Of a stretch of 64,000 bases of DNA, positions 1 to 8,782 are shown in pieces. Both the position numbers and the translations under genes were made by a program. The notes under the pieces are model-generated. The model was not told the origin of the DNA. It saw only the letters and a list, made by a program, of their open reading frames with translations, and made no database searches. Within the stretch, counting starts at the first letter, position 1. Each line of letters starts with the position of its first letter. This DNA comes from Methylotuvimicrobium sp018830325 (lineage in GTDB: Bacteria; Pseudomonadota; Gammaproteobacteria; Methylococcales; Methylomonadaceae), in assembly GCF_044788715.1 (NCBI RefSeq), contig NZ_CP173170.1:3844001-3908000 (forward strand), written 5' to 3'.

Positions 1-2015
1 AAATCGACGCCGACCGAGGCCTTGAACATGTGCTCCGGGAGCCCCGGAATTCGGCGGCCTTTATCGACCCAAACGCCATCCTCGTTATCCTCGTCAACCG
101 GATCTTGAACCCTGAATCCGCTTAAAAACCGTGCATTCAAATAGGTGTAATTGGCCGAGAAATACCAATCGTCTATCGTGCTGAACAGCTGCGGATAAGC
201 GATCGAGGTACCGGCCTCTATGCCGTAACGCCGTGTCTTGCCGATATTGCTGAAAAAACCTTCGCTGATGCTGTCGCCGCCGCGCTGAAAAATGATGTCA
301 TCGGAATTGATGGTATGGAAAAAACCGAGATTCCATTTCAAGTCGCCTTTACCGAGCAATTCGTCCAAATCACCCCGAAAACCGCCTTCCCAAGTTTTCG
401 CGACGACTTGTGCCAACGGAGGATCGGCGACAAACGAGTTCGGTAGTTTACACGGCGCCTCGGGATCGGCGCAGCTGAGTTCCATTGGCGTCGGAGCCCT
501 GGCCGATTCGCTGTAACTGCCGTACACAGTCAGGTTGTCGAAAATGCGGTACGTCAGGCCGGCTGACGGATTGAGCCGCTCGAACGTATGCGAGCCGTTC
601 AAGTTTTTTTCCGCATCAGTGATATAACCGTCCGACATATTCATATGAATATAGTTATAGCGTCCCGCAACCGTCGCGACCAGGTCGTCGGTGATCGAAA
701 AGCTGTCGGACAAAAACACGCCGACCGCCGAAGTATCGGTATTCAAGCGTACTCTCGATTCATCGACCAAAATGCCGCTACGCGTCGTACCGCGTGTTTC
801 GGTCAATGACCCCAATTCGGTATCCGATTGAAAATGCACTTCGGAATAATCGTAACTGACGCCGACAGTCAGGTTGTTTTTGTGGCCGAACAAGTCTTGG
901 CCGAAAGCCGTCTGTATCGTGCCGCCGCGGCTGCGCATGTTGGTCTGACTGAAATTGTTGGTCGCACCTTCGACGCTGTCGGATGCGAGAACTTCGTTAC
1001 CATTGATATCGACGACACGCTCTTCGTCATCGCCCTCTTCTTCGCACAGGAAACCGGCATTGCCCGGATCTTCACACGCTTCATAATCGCTGTCGTCGCC
1101 ATTGAAGGTCTTGATACGATTCTGCCTGAAATAAGCATTACCGCTGAGCACGATGTCGTCGGTCAGGTCGTACTTGCCTTCGAGTTCGGAAAAAAACATA
1201 CGCGTGATAGTCCGATCCGGATGAGTAAAAATTGCGTTTCGGTCTTCCTTCAGCAATTGTACGGGCACCGCACCGTTGCCCAGCAACTTGTTGTCGTTCG
1301 CGCCGAGCGTCAAATCGAGCGAGCCCCTATCGCCGCGCCAGCTCAACGTGCCGAACACTTGGTCTGCCTTGGTCGGGGAAAAATCGCGCCAACCTTCTTC
1401 CTCGAAATGACGCAGATCGATAAAATAGCCGAACGTGCCGTTGTTCCAACCGCTGGTCAATTCCTCCGAATGCCTGTCCCAGGAACCGCCATAGACTTCG
1501 AGCTCATGTTTCGGCGCGGAAAAACCGGTCTTGGTCTTGATCGAGATAGCTCCGCCCAAGCTGTTCAAACCGTAAACCGGGTTCGACGGATACAAGGCCA
1601 TCGACTCGATCGCACCTTCCGGAATCAAATCCCAGTTCACGGTATCGCCGAACGGCTCGTTGAACCTGACGCCGTTGACATAAGTCGACAAACCCTGGGG
1701 CAAACCCAACAACGGCGACGCGACGAAACCGCGATAATAAATATCCGGTTGCAGCGGATTGTTTTGCGCTTCGTTGACATGTACGCTGCCCATATAGCGA
1801 TTCAAATAGTCGGCCAACGAGATGCTTTGAGCTTTTTGCAAATCGTCGGCATGCGCCGTCTGAACATGGGAAGGTATTTGATCGATCGGCACTTCGGAGC
1901 CTGGTATCGGCGACACGCCGACCACCTCGACCTTTTCCAGCTCCATGATATCCTGCCCTGCTTGTACCGCCGTAGCACCCGAAAGACCAAGAATCGCAAT
2001 AGCTATTTTTTTCAT
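1..2015 (-). CDS. TonB-dependent outer-membrane receptor (3' end outside window)
   Basis: Reading the minus strand from the ATG at 2015 gives an uninterrupted frame to the window edge (about 671 codons; the C-terminus is missing). The N-terminus MKKIAIAILGLSGATAVQA is a good Sec signal peptide. A plug domain follows, with DYLNRYMGSVHVNE, YYRGF, TYVNGVRFNEPFGD and YGLNSLGGAISIKTKTG, all typical of TonB-dependent receptor plugs. The rest is alternating beta-barrel sequence such as HKNNLTVGVSYDYSE. The protein would take up a large substrate (siderophore, metal chelate, cobalamin or similar) using TonB energy; the ligand cannot be told from sequence. It is transcribed divergently from the ZIP transporter gene. 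No TonB or ExbBD genes are nearby. Confidence 0.9.
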   Translation of the reverse strand, partial: MKKIAIAILGLSGATAVQAGQDIMELEKVEVVGVSPIPGSEVPIDQIPSHVQTAHADDLQKAQSISLADYLNRYMGSVHVNEAQNNPLQPDIYYRGFVASPLLGLPQGLSTYVNGVRFNEPFGDTVNWDLIPEGAIESMALYPSNPVYGLNSLGGAISIKTKTGFSAPKHELEVYGGSWDRHSEELTSGWNNGTFGYFIDLRHFEEEGWRDFSPTKADQVFGTLSWRGDRGSLDLTLGANDNKLLGNGAVPVQLLKEDRNAIFTHPDRTITRMFFSELEGKYDLTDDIVLSGNAYFRQNRIKTFNGDDSDYEACEDPGNAGFLCEEEGDDEERVVDINGNEVLASDSVEGATNNFSQTNMRSRGGTIQTAFGQDLFGHKNNLTVGVSYDYSEVHFQSDTELGSLTETRGTTRSGILVDESRVRLNTDTSAVGVFLSDSFSITDDLVATVAGRYNYIHMNMSDGYITDAEKNLNGSHTFERLNPSAGLTYRIFDNLTVYGSYSESARAPTPMELSCADPEAPCKLPNSFVADPPLAQVVAKTWEGGFRGDLDELLGKGDLKWNLGFFHTINSDDIIFQRGGDSISEGFFSNIGKTRRYGIEAGTSIAYPQLFSTIDDWYFSANYTYLNARFLSGFRVQDPVDEDNEDGVWVDKGRRIPGLPEHMFKASVGVD

Positions 2016-2228
2016 AATCCCCTCTAGACTAATTTAGCCGCATATTGTCGACGGTTGGTCAATTAAAAAATAGTCGCACCCAATAAAAAGGAAAATTTCC
2101 CAAATCGACCATTGCAAATCAACCCGCTCTGCGTGCTCAAAATCTTATTCGTTTCTTGTATGTAAACTCTTTAAAATAACGCTACTATTCTTAAGTTATT
2201 TTCAAAACCACTCAACCGGGCCGCACTC

Positions 2229-3176
2229 ATGACACAATCCACTTTCTCGACGACCATTCAAGATTATTTTTTTCGCCAATGGGAAACCATCACTTCGAGC
2301 GACCGCTATCAAAAAATCATGGCATTGCCTCCCGCCCAACGCCGGCTGACGTGGACCGGACTCTTTGCCGCTTCGCAAGTTGTCGTTTTCGGTAGCCTCT
2401 ATCTGATTTTCGGCGAAATCGTCGTGATCGGCTTCTTGGCAAGCATTCTGGCCGGCCTCGCAACAGGAGCCGGAGCCCTGCCTGCCCTATTCTTTACCGA
2501 AATATCGAAAAATCTATTTAATAGCCTCTTAGGCGCGGCTGCCGGCGTAATGCTTGCCGCTACCGCCTTTTCTCTGCTGGTGCCGAGCATCGATTACGGC
2601 AACCAAATTTGGCCCGGCAACGGGCTTTGGGTGGCCTCTTTAGGTATGATGATCGGCGCATTGTTTCTCCATTTTGCCGACCGCAAACTGCCTCATATTC
2701 ATTTCGATAGCATTTCCGATCAACATCTAAACTCCATAAATAAAATTTGGCTGTTCATTATTGCGATCACGATCCATAATTTTCCGGAAGGTATGTCGGT
2801 CGGCGTGAGTTTCGGCTCGGGTGATATGAAAAACGGCATCGTCCTGGCAACAGCAATTGCTCTGCAAAACATTCCGGAAGGCCTCGCCGTCGCACTTCCT
2901 TTAGTTGGCTTAGGCTATAACAAATGGAAAGCGGTCGGTATCGCAACTTTAACCGGCCTGGTAGAACCGGTTGGGGGATTATTAGGCATCACGATGGTTA
3001 CGATTTTCACGCCGATTTTACCGATTGCGATGGGCTTCGCCGCCGGCGCAATGTTATTCGTCATCAGCGAGGAAATCATTCCCGAAACCCATTCCGAAGG
3101 CAGGTCCAGGCACGCCACATTTGCCTTGATGATCGGTTTCATCATCATGATGATTTTGGACAACTTACTCGGCTAA
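2229..3176 (+). CDS. ZIP family divalent metal transporter
   Basis: A 315-residue polytopic inner-membrane protein. The two diagnostic ZIP motifs are intact: HNFPEG at residues 183-188 (TM4) and QNIPEG at 213-218 (TM5), which form the binuclear metal site. A hydrophilic N-terminal stretch of about 45 residues precedes the first membrane helix. A His-rich loop (HFADRKLPHIHFD) lies between TM3 and TM4, as expected for a cytosolic metal-handling loop. ZIP proteins move Zn, Fe or Mn into the cytoplasm; the metal here cannot be assigned. The gene is followed 50 bp later by another metal-transporter-like gene on the same strand, so the two may be cotranscribed. Confidence 0.92.
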   Translation: MTQSTFSTTIQDYFFRQWETITSSDRYQKIMALPPAQRRLTWTGLFAASQVVVFGSLYLIFGEIVVIGFLASILAGLATGAGALPALFFTEISKNLFNSLLGAAAGVMLAATAFSLLVPSIDYGNQIWPGNGLWVASLGMMIGALFLHFADRKLPHIHFDSISDQHLNSINKIWLFIIAITIHNFPEGMSVGVSFGSGDMKNGIVLATAIALQNIPEGLAVALPLVGLGYNKWKAVGIATLTGLVEPVGGLLGITMVTIFTPILPIAMGFAAGAMLFVISEEIIPETHSEGRSRHATFALMIGFIIMMILDNLLG

Positions 3177-3225
3177 TTTACTATTCACTACTACCCACAT
3201 TAAAAACCATTAATTTCAAAAAACC

Positions 3226-3885
3226 ATGGATCCTATTCATCTACAGTGGCAACAAATTTCAAGCCTGCTTTTTTCCGATAATCTTGCCGAGTTTTCCACC
3301 GCTTCATTGACCTCTTTCGTACTGATTGCAGCTGCCGAAATCGGCGATAAAAGCCAGTTAGTCTGCATGACCTTGGCCGCCCGGCACCGCGCTTTACCGA
3401 TTATTTTAGGCGCAATTGCCGCGTTTGCGCTGTTAAATACTCTGGCGGTCATTTTCGGCGCAGCCATAGCAAAATGGCTGCCTGAATACATCGTGGCCGC
3501 ATCCGTGGCCGTTTTATTTGTTCTATTCGGAGCGCATGCACTCCGTGTTAACGAGGAAGAAGACACCGATGAAGTGATCAAAGAAAAAAGTGGACACGGA
3601 ATTTTCTTCACGACCTTTTTTTTAATTACCGTCGCGGAATTCGGCGATAAAACACAATTGGCGGTCGCGGGATTAAGCAGCACCACCCTTCCCGCCGCCG
3701 TCTGGCTAGGCTCAACTGTCGCGCTAGCCATGACTTCGATACTGGGAGTTTTGGCCGGCCGAACACTAATGAAAAAAATTCCGTTATCGACGCTCCATAG
3801 ACTCAGCGGCATTATTTTTATAACACTTTCAATCGTCGCCGCGCATAAAGCCTATACCGCATATACCGGCACTTTAAATCTCTAG
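3226..3885 (+). CDS. GDT1/TMEM165 family (UPF0016) cation transporter
   Basis: A 219-residue membrane protein with the two family signature repeats, EIGDKSQ and EFGDKTQ, in the two homologous halves. Members such as bacterial MneA and cyanobacterial Mnx export Mn2+ (or Ca2+) in exchange for protons. The acidic EEEDTDE stretch lies in the central loop. The ATG at 3226 is chosen because it gives the usual length and directly precedes the amphipathic N-terminus. It follows the ZIP gene by 50 bp, so an importer/exporter pair for one metal is a reasonable inference but not shown. Confidence 0.9.
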   Translation: MDPIHLQWQQISSLLFSDNLAEFSTASLTSFVLIAAAEIGDKSQLVCMTLAARHRALPIILGAIAAFALLNTLAVIFGAAIAKWLPEYIVAASVAVLFVLFGAHALRVNEEEDTDEVIKEKSGHGIFFTTFFLITVAEFGDKTQLAVAGLSSTTLPAAVWLGSTVALAMTSILGVLAGRTLMKKIPLSTLHRLSGIIFITLSIVAAHKAYTAYTGTLNL

Positions 3886-4074
3886 CTTTTGATTCCCTTA
3901 CCAAAATAAAAGTTTTTAATAATAGTTTTTGACATGTTTCTTCGATCATGTTAAAAATTGTCCCGTCGTGGAAATTCAATTTCGGCGAACAAGCTCTATA
4001 ACTGACTTTTATAGAGTCCCCCTTTGAGGAGAAGGGGATTAATAACACTACTAAAATAACAAGAGGATAATAAA

Positions 4075-4269
4075 ATGGCAGAAGCACAAGAAAAAGATAC
4101 TTTTTGGCTGTGGATAGGCGCACTTATTCTTGGCACAGTAATCGGCGTATTCTTGCTGAAAGGCAGAGAAACCGAACATCTTGAAAGCAAAGCTGTCGGT
4201 CAAAGCGAAGCTCAAGTTCAAGCCGCAGAACAAAGAAGAAAAGCGGCTAAAAACGTTTTCGTAGAATAA
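4075..4269 (+). CDS. small single-pass membrane protein, unknown function
   Basis: A 64-residue protein. An acidic and lysine-rich start (MAEAQEKD) is followed by one membrane helix (FWLWIGALILGTVIGVFLL) and a charged, alanine- and glutamine-rich tail likely to be helical. The ribosome binding site AGAGGA lies 9-10 nt before the ATG, and a strong intrinsic terminator begins about 10 bp after the stop, so this is a real monocistronic gene. I do not recognise the family. The topology suggests a small membrane-anchored coiled-coil protein. Confidence 0.75.
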   Translation: MAEAQEKDTFWLWIGALILGTVIGVFLLKGRETEHLESKAVGQSEAQVQAAEQRRKAAKNVFVE

Positions 4270-4280
4270 AAACGTAAAAA

Positions 4281-4313
4281 AAGCCCTCCGCCCACAAGGC
4301 GGGGGGTTTTTTT
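4281..4313 (+). terminator. intrinsic terminator of the small membrane protein gene
   Basis: A GC-rich stem CCCTCCGCC / GGCGGGGGG with loop CACAA is followed directly by a run of seven T. It lies about 10 bp after the stop codon of the upstream 64-codon gene. Confidence 0.9.
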
Positions 4314-4574
4314 ATACCTGAAATAAATTACCGCCCCACAAAACACCTACTCTGCTTTAATAAACCCTGCTTATTGTAGCAATCCTCCGCCGCCCCACTT
4401 TTGCCCATCGCCACCGTTAAGCGCACCATTTCGGCAACAAAACACTTCATCTGTTTCCACGCATCTTTGCCAGCAAACATAAAAAATCGTCCACTACAAT
4501 AAAAAAGGCATAACTATTGCTTGCTCATATTGGTTTTGCTAAAACCCCCTCTTGCAAACCTCATATATTCGGAC

Positions 4575-5747
4575 ATGGACTACAATCAATCTTTATTTCC
4601 TTATTTTCAACCCATTCTCGGTGCTGCCAGCGGCAACATAGTCGGCTACGAAGCCTTGGCCAGACGCCGCGACGAAAACCGCCGAATTGTGTCCGCCGGA
4701 GGGCTTTTTTCCGATCCTGAAATCGCCAACACGGAACGCATCGAATATGACCGCATCGTCAGACGCCTTGCACTGGAGAAGTTCACTCTTTTACCCGGAA
4801 ACAGTTATCTTGCCATCAATATTTCAGCGGCATGGCTGGATTTACTCGATAACCTCCATGCTATCCCCACACTCCGCATGATCGATGAATTAGGAATCAA
4901 TCACCAGCGTATCATCATCGAGATTACCGAAGCTCAAGGCGATCTACACAAACTCGCCGAAACGGTGAAAATTTACCGCAAAAACGGCTTAAAAGTGGCC
5001 ATCGACGACTTCGGCACCGGGTTTTCACAACTCGAAAGAGTCATGGCCATTAAACCGGACTTTATCAAATTGGACATGCGCTTATTCAAAATGGCCGTAA
5101 AAGGCGGCATCGCCAGCGATGTTGTTCATTTACTATCCAGACTCGGAAAGCTCAACGGCTGCAAAATTGTTTGCGAAGGTATCGAAACCGACGACGAATT
5201 TTTTTTCGGTCTACGTTGCGGCGCTCAATTCATGCAGGGCTTTCTATTTTCAGAGGCTACGCCAGACTTCGCCCCTACGGAAAAATACAGTCGCCATATC
5301 GCCTCGCTACGAAAAAAATTTCTACAGAAAACAGTTGAGACCGAACGTAAAAAAATCTCTCGGATTAACTTAATAAAAAACTTGATAGCACAATTGCAAG
5401 ATGCACTACAAAATGACTTCAACTTAAATGAACTCGCGGAACGACCTTTCGAAAAAAGCGGCATCCTCCGATTCTATCTATGCGACAATCAAGGTACGCA
5501 AATTTCATCAAACTTTAATTTCAAACTCGGAAAATGGTTCGAAGACCCTAAGCAAATCGGCTTTAATTGGTCGTGGCGGCCTTATTTTTATCAACTACTG
5601 GCATTAGAACAAGCGGAGACCACCTCTCGCCCAGTCGCCTCATCGCGATACAAGGACTTTAACACCGATCAACTGTGTAAAACCCTGGCAATCCGGTTAG
5701 ATAACGACCGCATCTTATTGGTCGACATTACCGCTGATTGGGATTAA
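4575..5747 (+). CDS. EAL-domain c-di-GMP phosphodiesterase with YkuI_C-like C-terminal domain
   Basis: The start is taken at the ATG at 4575 (MDYNQSLFPYFQPILG). An in-frame ATG at 4521 exists, but it adds only an unusual hydrophobic stretch, and neither start has a good ribosome binding site. Residues about 8-240 form an EAL domain with the catalytic motifs intact: EALAR, NISA, EITEAQ, DDFGTG, KLD, EGIE and QGFLFS. It should hydrolyse c-di-GMP to pGpG. The last 150 residues, after a charged helical linker, resemble the PAS-like YkuI_C domain that accompanies EAL domains in Bacillus YkuI; this is my recognition, not a search result. No GGDEF domain is present. It is one of two EAL proteins in the first 11 kb. 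Confidence 0.85.
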   Translation: MDYNQSLFPYFQPILGAASGNIVGYEALARRRDENRRIVSAGGLFSDPEIANTERIEYDRIVRRLALEKFTLLPGNSYLAINISAAWLDLLDNLHAIPTLRMIDELGINHQRIIIEITEAQGDLHKLAETVKIYRKNGLKVAIDDFGTGFSQLERVMAIKPDFIKLDMRLFKMAVKGGIASDVVHLLSRLGKLNGCKIVCEGIETDDEFFFGLRCGAQFMQGFLFSEATPDFAPTEKYSRHIASLRKKFLQKTVETERKKISRINLIKNLIAQLQDALQNDFNLNELAERPFEKSGILRFYLCDNQGTQISSNFNFKLGKWFEDPKQIGFNWSWRPYFYQLLALEQAETTSRPVASSRYKDFNTDQLCKTLAIRLDNDRILLVDITADWD

Positions 5748-5862
5748 GGATGGCTATGTATGCGTTAATAGTTGATACTTTTGAACTGAAAGCCAACATG
5801 AAACCCAAGGATACAACTCTGAATAACTTTCCTATATTCAATATCGTGCTAATGGTTGTAAG

Positions 5863-6035
5863 GAGGGTACGGTTGCTCGATTGACAGGTGTCGGCGGCAG
5901 GGAAAGCCGCCGTCAAGCCTACATGGATGTATTTACCCAGCACCTAAATTATCTATGTAATCAATCATGGCCAAAAGGCTATGAAATTTAGGTGCTGGGT
6001 TTACGGCGTCCTGTCAAGCGAGTAATCGTACCCTC
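5863..6035. repeat. MITE-like repeat, copy 1 (variant outer ends)
   Basis: A nested inverted repeat. The outer arms start GAGGGTACG and end CGTACCCTC (imperfect, about 26 bp). The inner arms are ACCCAGCACCTAAATT and AATTTAGGTGCTGGGT, a perfect 16-bp pair around a 50-bp loop. It shares the inner core with copies at 6119 and 15301 but has different outer arms. Confidence 0.8.
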
Positions 6036-6118
6036 TTCCACGCTCAGTGTTTTGGAAAGCAATCATAGACTATTTCCTAAATGGTTTATTTAGTAGCAAA
6101 GAGAACCGTTTCAACTGC

Positions 6119-6347
6119 TATACCTTTCGCATTTCAAGTTTCGGCAGTGCCTTAGGAGGCGCCGGGGTGCTCGACAAAGGCTTTGCCAGCATGGAGCTGG
6201 CATAGAGCCTACATGGACGTATTCACCCAGCACCTAAATTCCACAGCCCATTGGCTAGGATTAATTATCTTGGATAATTTAGGTGCTGGGTTCACGGCGT
6301 CCTTTGACGGGCACCCCGGCGCCGAATTTTGATCTCCTATGGGTATA
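6119..6347. repeat. MITE-like repeat, copy 2 (full length)
   Basis: It starts TATACCTTTCGC and ends GATCTCCTATGGGTATA, forming imperfect terminal inverted repeats of about 27 bp. Inside are the segment GCCAGCATGGAGCTGGC (itself a small hairpin) and the inner palindrome arms ACCCAGCACCTAAATT and AATTTAGGTGCTGGGT. It has no coding capacity. The TATA termini suggest a TA target duplication. Confidence 0.88.
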
Positions 6348-6380
6348 ACGCGAACATAGCCTTAAGGATTGGGTCGTAAA

Positions 6381-6574
6381 TATACCTTTTGCTAGTTAAA
6401 TTTCGGCGCCGGGGCACAAGTTCCATTAGGTGAGGGAATATAGAACCAACATGGAAGTATCTACCCAACACCTAATTCCATAGCCCATTGGCTATGATTA
6501 ATTGTCTTGGATAATTTAGGTGCTGGGCCTTTGACGAACACCCCGGTGCCGAATTTTGATCTACGGTGGGTATA
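6381..6574. repeat. MITE-like repeat, copy 3 (degenerate)
   Basis: It has the same TATACC start and the same GCCGAATTTTGATCTAC...GGGTATA end as copy 2. The left interior is shortened and the core arms are decayed (ACCCAACACCTAATT / AATTTAGGTGCTGGG). Confidence 0.75.
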
Positions 6575-6639
6575 TTAATCGACTTTTAGCCGATGCCCCA
6601 TCCTCTCCGACCGGAAATCCATGAAAACCAAGCACCATT

Positions 6640-7464
6640 ATGTATCCTTATCTCATTTTTTCAGATCTTGATGGCACCTTATTGGGTCATTACTCCTACT
6701 CATTCGCACCATCTAAGGGCGTTCTAGCAAGAATCGCAGCCCATAAAATCCCGCTTATCCTAAATTCCAGCAAAACACTGCCCGAAATCCTCGACATCCG
6801 AATAGCGCTCCACAATAACGACCCTTTTGTGGTCGAAAATGGGGCTGCAATCTATATTCCGGCTAATTTATTTAGCGAATATACGGCACCACTCACACCC
6901 GTTCGCCTAGGCCCCGATTACGATGAAATCTTAGCCGTCTTGCAGAGACTCAAAGCCGAGCATCACTTTCCTTTTACCGGATTTTCAGAGCTCAGCCTCG
7001 AAGCCGTCAGCAAACTGACCGGCTTAGCCTTGACCAAAGCGGCGATGGCCAAACAAAGAACCGGCTCAGAACCGCTGCTTTGGCAAGGCGGCAATGCTGA
7101 ATTAGCGCACTTCGAACAAGCCCTGGCAAAAAACGGACTAAAACTATTGAAAGGCGGCCGTTTTTTTCATGCACAAGGGCAAAATACCGATAAGGCCAAG
7201 GCCATGTATCAACTGATTAAGCTCTATCATCGAAACTATGGCATCGACTTTACCAGCATCGCGCTTGGCGACAGCCAAAATGACAGAGCCATGCTCGAGC
7301 AAGCAGACCTGGCTGCGGTCATTCGCAAAAAGTCAGGCACATCTCTTGCAATAAATAAACCTGATGCTGAAGTCATCTATACTCAACATCAAGCCCCCGA
7401 AGGATGGCGCGAAGCGATGGAGGCTATTTTCAAACGTATCGACGGAGGAGCCGACCATGAGTGA
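6640..7464 (+). CDS. mannosyl/glucosyl-3-phosphoglycerate phosphatase (HAD family)
   Basis: A 274-residue HAD-superfamily IIB phosphatase of the mannosyl-3-phosphoglycerate phosphatase (MpgP) type. Visible motifs are the nucleophile motif DLDGTLL (D9, D11), NSSKT (motif II, S43), the GGRFFHAQG segment typical of MpgP, and motif IV GDSQND at 210-215. It would remove the phosphate from glucosyl- or mannosyl-3-phosphoglycerate to give glucosylglycerate or mannosylglycerate, a compatible solute. Its last 8 bp overlap the start of the glycosyltransferase that makes its substrate, so the two are translationally coupled. The sugar depends on the partner, which looks GT81-like, so glucose is more likely than mannose. 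Confidence 0.85.
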   Translation: MYPYLIFSDLDGTLLGHYSYSFAPSKGVLARIAAHKIPLILNSSKTLPEILDIRIALHNNDPFVVENGAAIYIPANLFSEYTAPLTPVRLGPDYDEILAVLQRLKAEHHFPFTGFSELSLEAVSKLTGLALTKAAMAKQRTGSEPLLWQGGNAELAHFEQALAKNGLKLLKGGRFFHAQGQNTDKAKAMYQLIKLYHRNYGIDFTSIALGDSQNDRAMLEQADLAAVIRKKSGTSLAINKPDAEVIYTQHQAPEGWREAMEAIFKRIDGGADHE

Positions 7465-8671
7465 TTTTTTTCAAAACGGTGCAATTACGACCTTACACCG
7501 CCTGCAACATAACCGACTGGCCGAAATGGAGAATGAATTACTGGCCTTTTCCAAAGAGAGGCCAATGGCGTTAGTATTGCCTTCGCTCTACTCGGAACTA
7601 CAAGGCCCGGCACTGAATAACATTATCGAGCAAATACGAGAAATTCCTTATTTAAGCCAGATTGTCATCGGACTGGACCGTGCCGACCGTAGCGAATTTA
7701 ACCATGCTCGTGAATTTTTCAGCAAACTGCCGCAGCCCCATAAAATTCTTTGGAACGACGGGCCCAAATTGCAAGCGATCGATCGCTTGCTTGCCGAAGA
7801 AGGACTCGCGCCGATCGAACCCGGTAAAGGGCGCAATGTCTGGTATTGTTACGGCTATGTTCTCGCCTCGCGCCAAGCGGAAGCGGTCGCGTTGCACGAC
7901 TGCGACATATTGACCTATAACAGAGAACTGCCGGCCCGACTGTTTTATCCTGTCGCCAACCCCAGCTTTAATTATGAATTCTGCAAAGGCTATTATTATC
8001 GGGTCGCCGATAATAAACTAAACGGACGGGTCTGCCGTCTATTAGTCACGCCGTTGATCAGAGCACTAAAACAAGTCATCGGCAATATGGATTATCTCAA
8101 TTATTTGGACAGCTTTCGTTATGCTTTGTCCGGCGAGTTCGCCACTCGCGTCGACAGTCTCAAGGAAATTCGCATACCGAGCGATTGGGGACTGGAAGTC
8201 GGTGTATTGTCCGAAATCTACCGGAATCATTCCAGCAATCATATCTGTCAAGTGGAAATAGCCGATGCTTACGATCACAAGCATCAAGAGCTATCGGAAG
8301 AAGATGCCAGCCGCGGATTATCCAGGATGAGCACCGACATCGCCAAGGCAATTTACCGCAAACTGGCAACGCAAGGCGTGATTTTTAACAAAGAAACGTT
8401 TCGAACCCTAAAAGCAACGTATTACCGAACCGCGCTCGATGCGATCGAAGCGTACTACAACGATGCCTGTATCAACGGCTTGAAGTTGGATCGGCACCAG
8501 GAGGAAAAAACCGTCGAATTGTTTACTCGTAATATTATGCGCGCCGGCGATTCTTTTCTCGACAACCCAATGGAAACCCCGTTCATGCCAAGCTGGAACC
8601 GAGTCATCAGCGCAGTCCCCGACATCATGCAGCGCCTGGACGAAGCCGTCGAAAAAGACAATACTCAGTAA
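7457..8671 (+). CDS. glucosyl-3-phosphoglycerate synthase-like glycosyltransferase (GT81 type)
   Basis: The ATG at 7457 lies inside the end of the phosphatase gene, with GGAGGAG just upstream, and gives 404 residues. A further in-frame ATG at 7364 is rejected because it lies deep in the upstream gene. Motifs: LPSLYSEL, IVIGLDRAD, KGRNVWYCYG at about 124-133 and the metal/NDP-sugar motif DCD at 148-150 (ALHDCDILTY). This pattern fits glucosyl-3-phosphoglycerate synthases, which transfer glucose from an NDP-glucose to 3-phosphoglycerate. With the overlapping phosphatase it completes a two-step osmolyte pathway in the cytoplasm, useful under salt stress or nitrogen limitation. Naming is by motif recognition; the donor sugar is inferred. 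Confidence 0.82.
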   Translation: MSDFFQNGAITTLHRLQHNRLAEMENELLAFSKERPMALVLPSLYSELQGPALNNIIEQIREIPYLSQIVIGLDRADRSEFNHAREFFSKLPQPHKILWNDGPKLQAIDRLLAEEGLAPIEPGKGRNVWYCYGYVLASRQAEAVALHDCDILTYNRELPARLFYPVANPSFNYEFCKGYYYRVADNKLNGRVCRLLVTPLIRALKQVIGNMDYLNYLDSFRYALSGEFATRVDSLKEIRIPSDWGLEVGVLSEIYRNHSSNHICQVEIADAYDHKHQELSEEDASRGLSRMSTDIAKAIYRKLATQGVIFNKETFRTLKATYYRTALDAIEAYYNDACINGLKLDRHQEEKTVELFTRNIMRAGDSFLDNPMETPFMPSWNRVISAVPDIMQRLDEAVEKDNTQ

Positions 8672-8693
8672 CCAAGCAACCAGCCGTTTGAAC

Positions 8694-8764
8694 TTCGATG
8701 AAGCGGAATGGAATAGCGGCAGAGCCGACTCGCCTTCCCCCCTATCCCACTGCGTTTCATCGAA
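8694..8764. repeat. imperfect inverted repeat between convergent genes
   Basis: The arms begin TTCGATGAA (8694) and end TTCATCGAA (8764). About 26 bp on each side pair imperfectly. The repeat lies between two converging genes and could act as a bidirectional terminator or be a decayed repeat element. No T-run follows the stem. Confidence 0.6.
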
Positions 8765-8782
8765 ACACCCACCTACCCGCCT

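Larger units (their letters stand above)
5748..6639. other. intergenic repeat cluster
   Basis: This 890-bp gap holds three adjacent repeat units (5863-6035, 6119-6347, 6381-6574), listed separately. The left end also carries the sequence GCTATGTATGCG followed by TAATAGTTGA, which recurs at 30708. No coding sequence is convincing. Confidence 0.8.

Noticed and set aside
828..2027. Long open frame on the plus strand opposite the TonB receptor
   Set aside because: It is the shadow of the minus-strand receptor gene, whose translation has a signal peptide, plug and barrel. The plus-strand frame has no recognisable motif and no ribosome binding site.
3818..4123. Minus-strand frame of about 100 codons across the gap before the small membrane protein
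   Set aside because: It overlaps the ends of two better supported plus-strand genes and has no ribosome binding site or family features.
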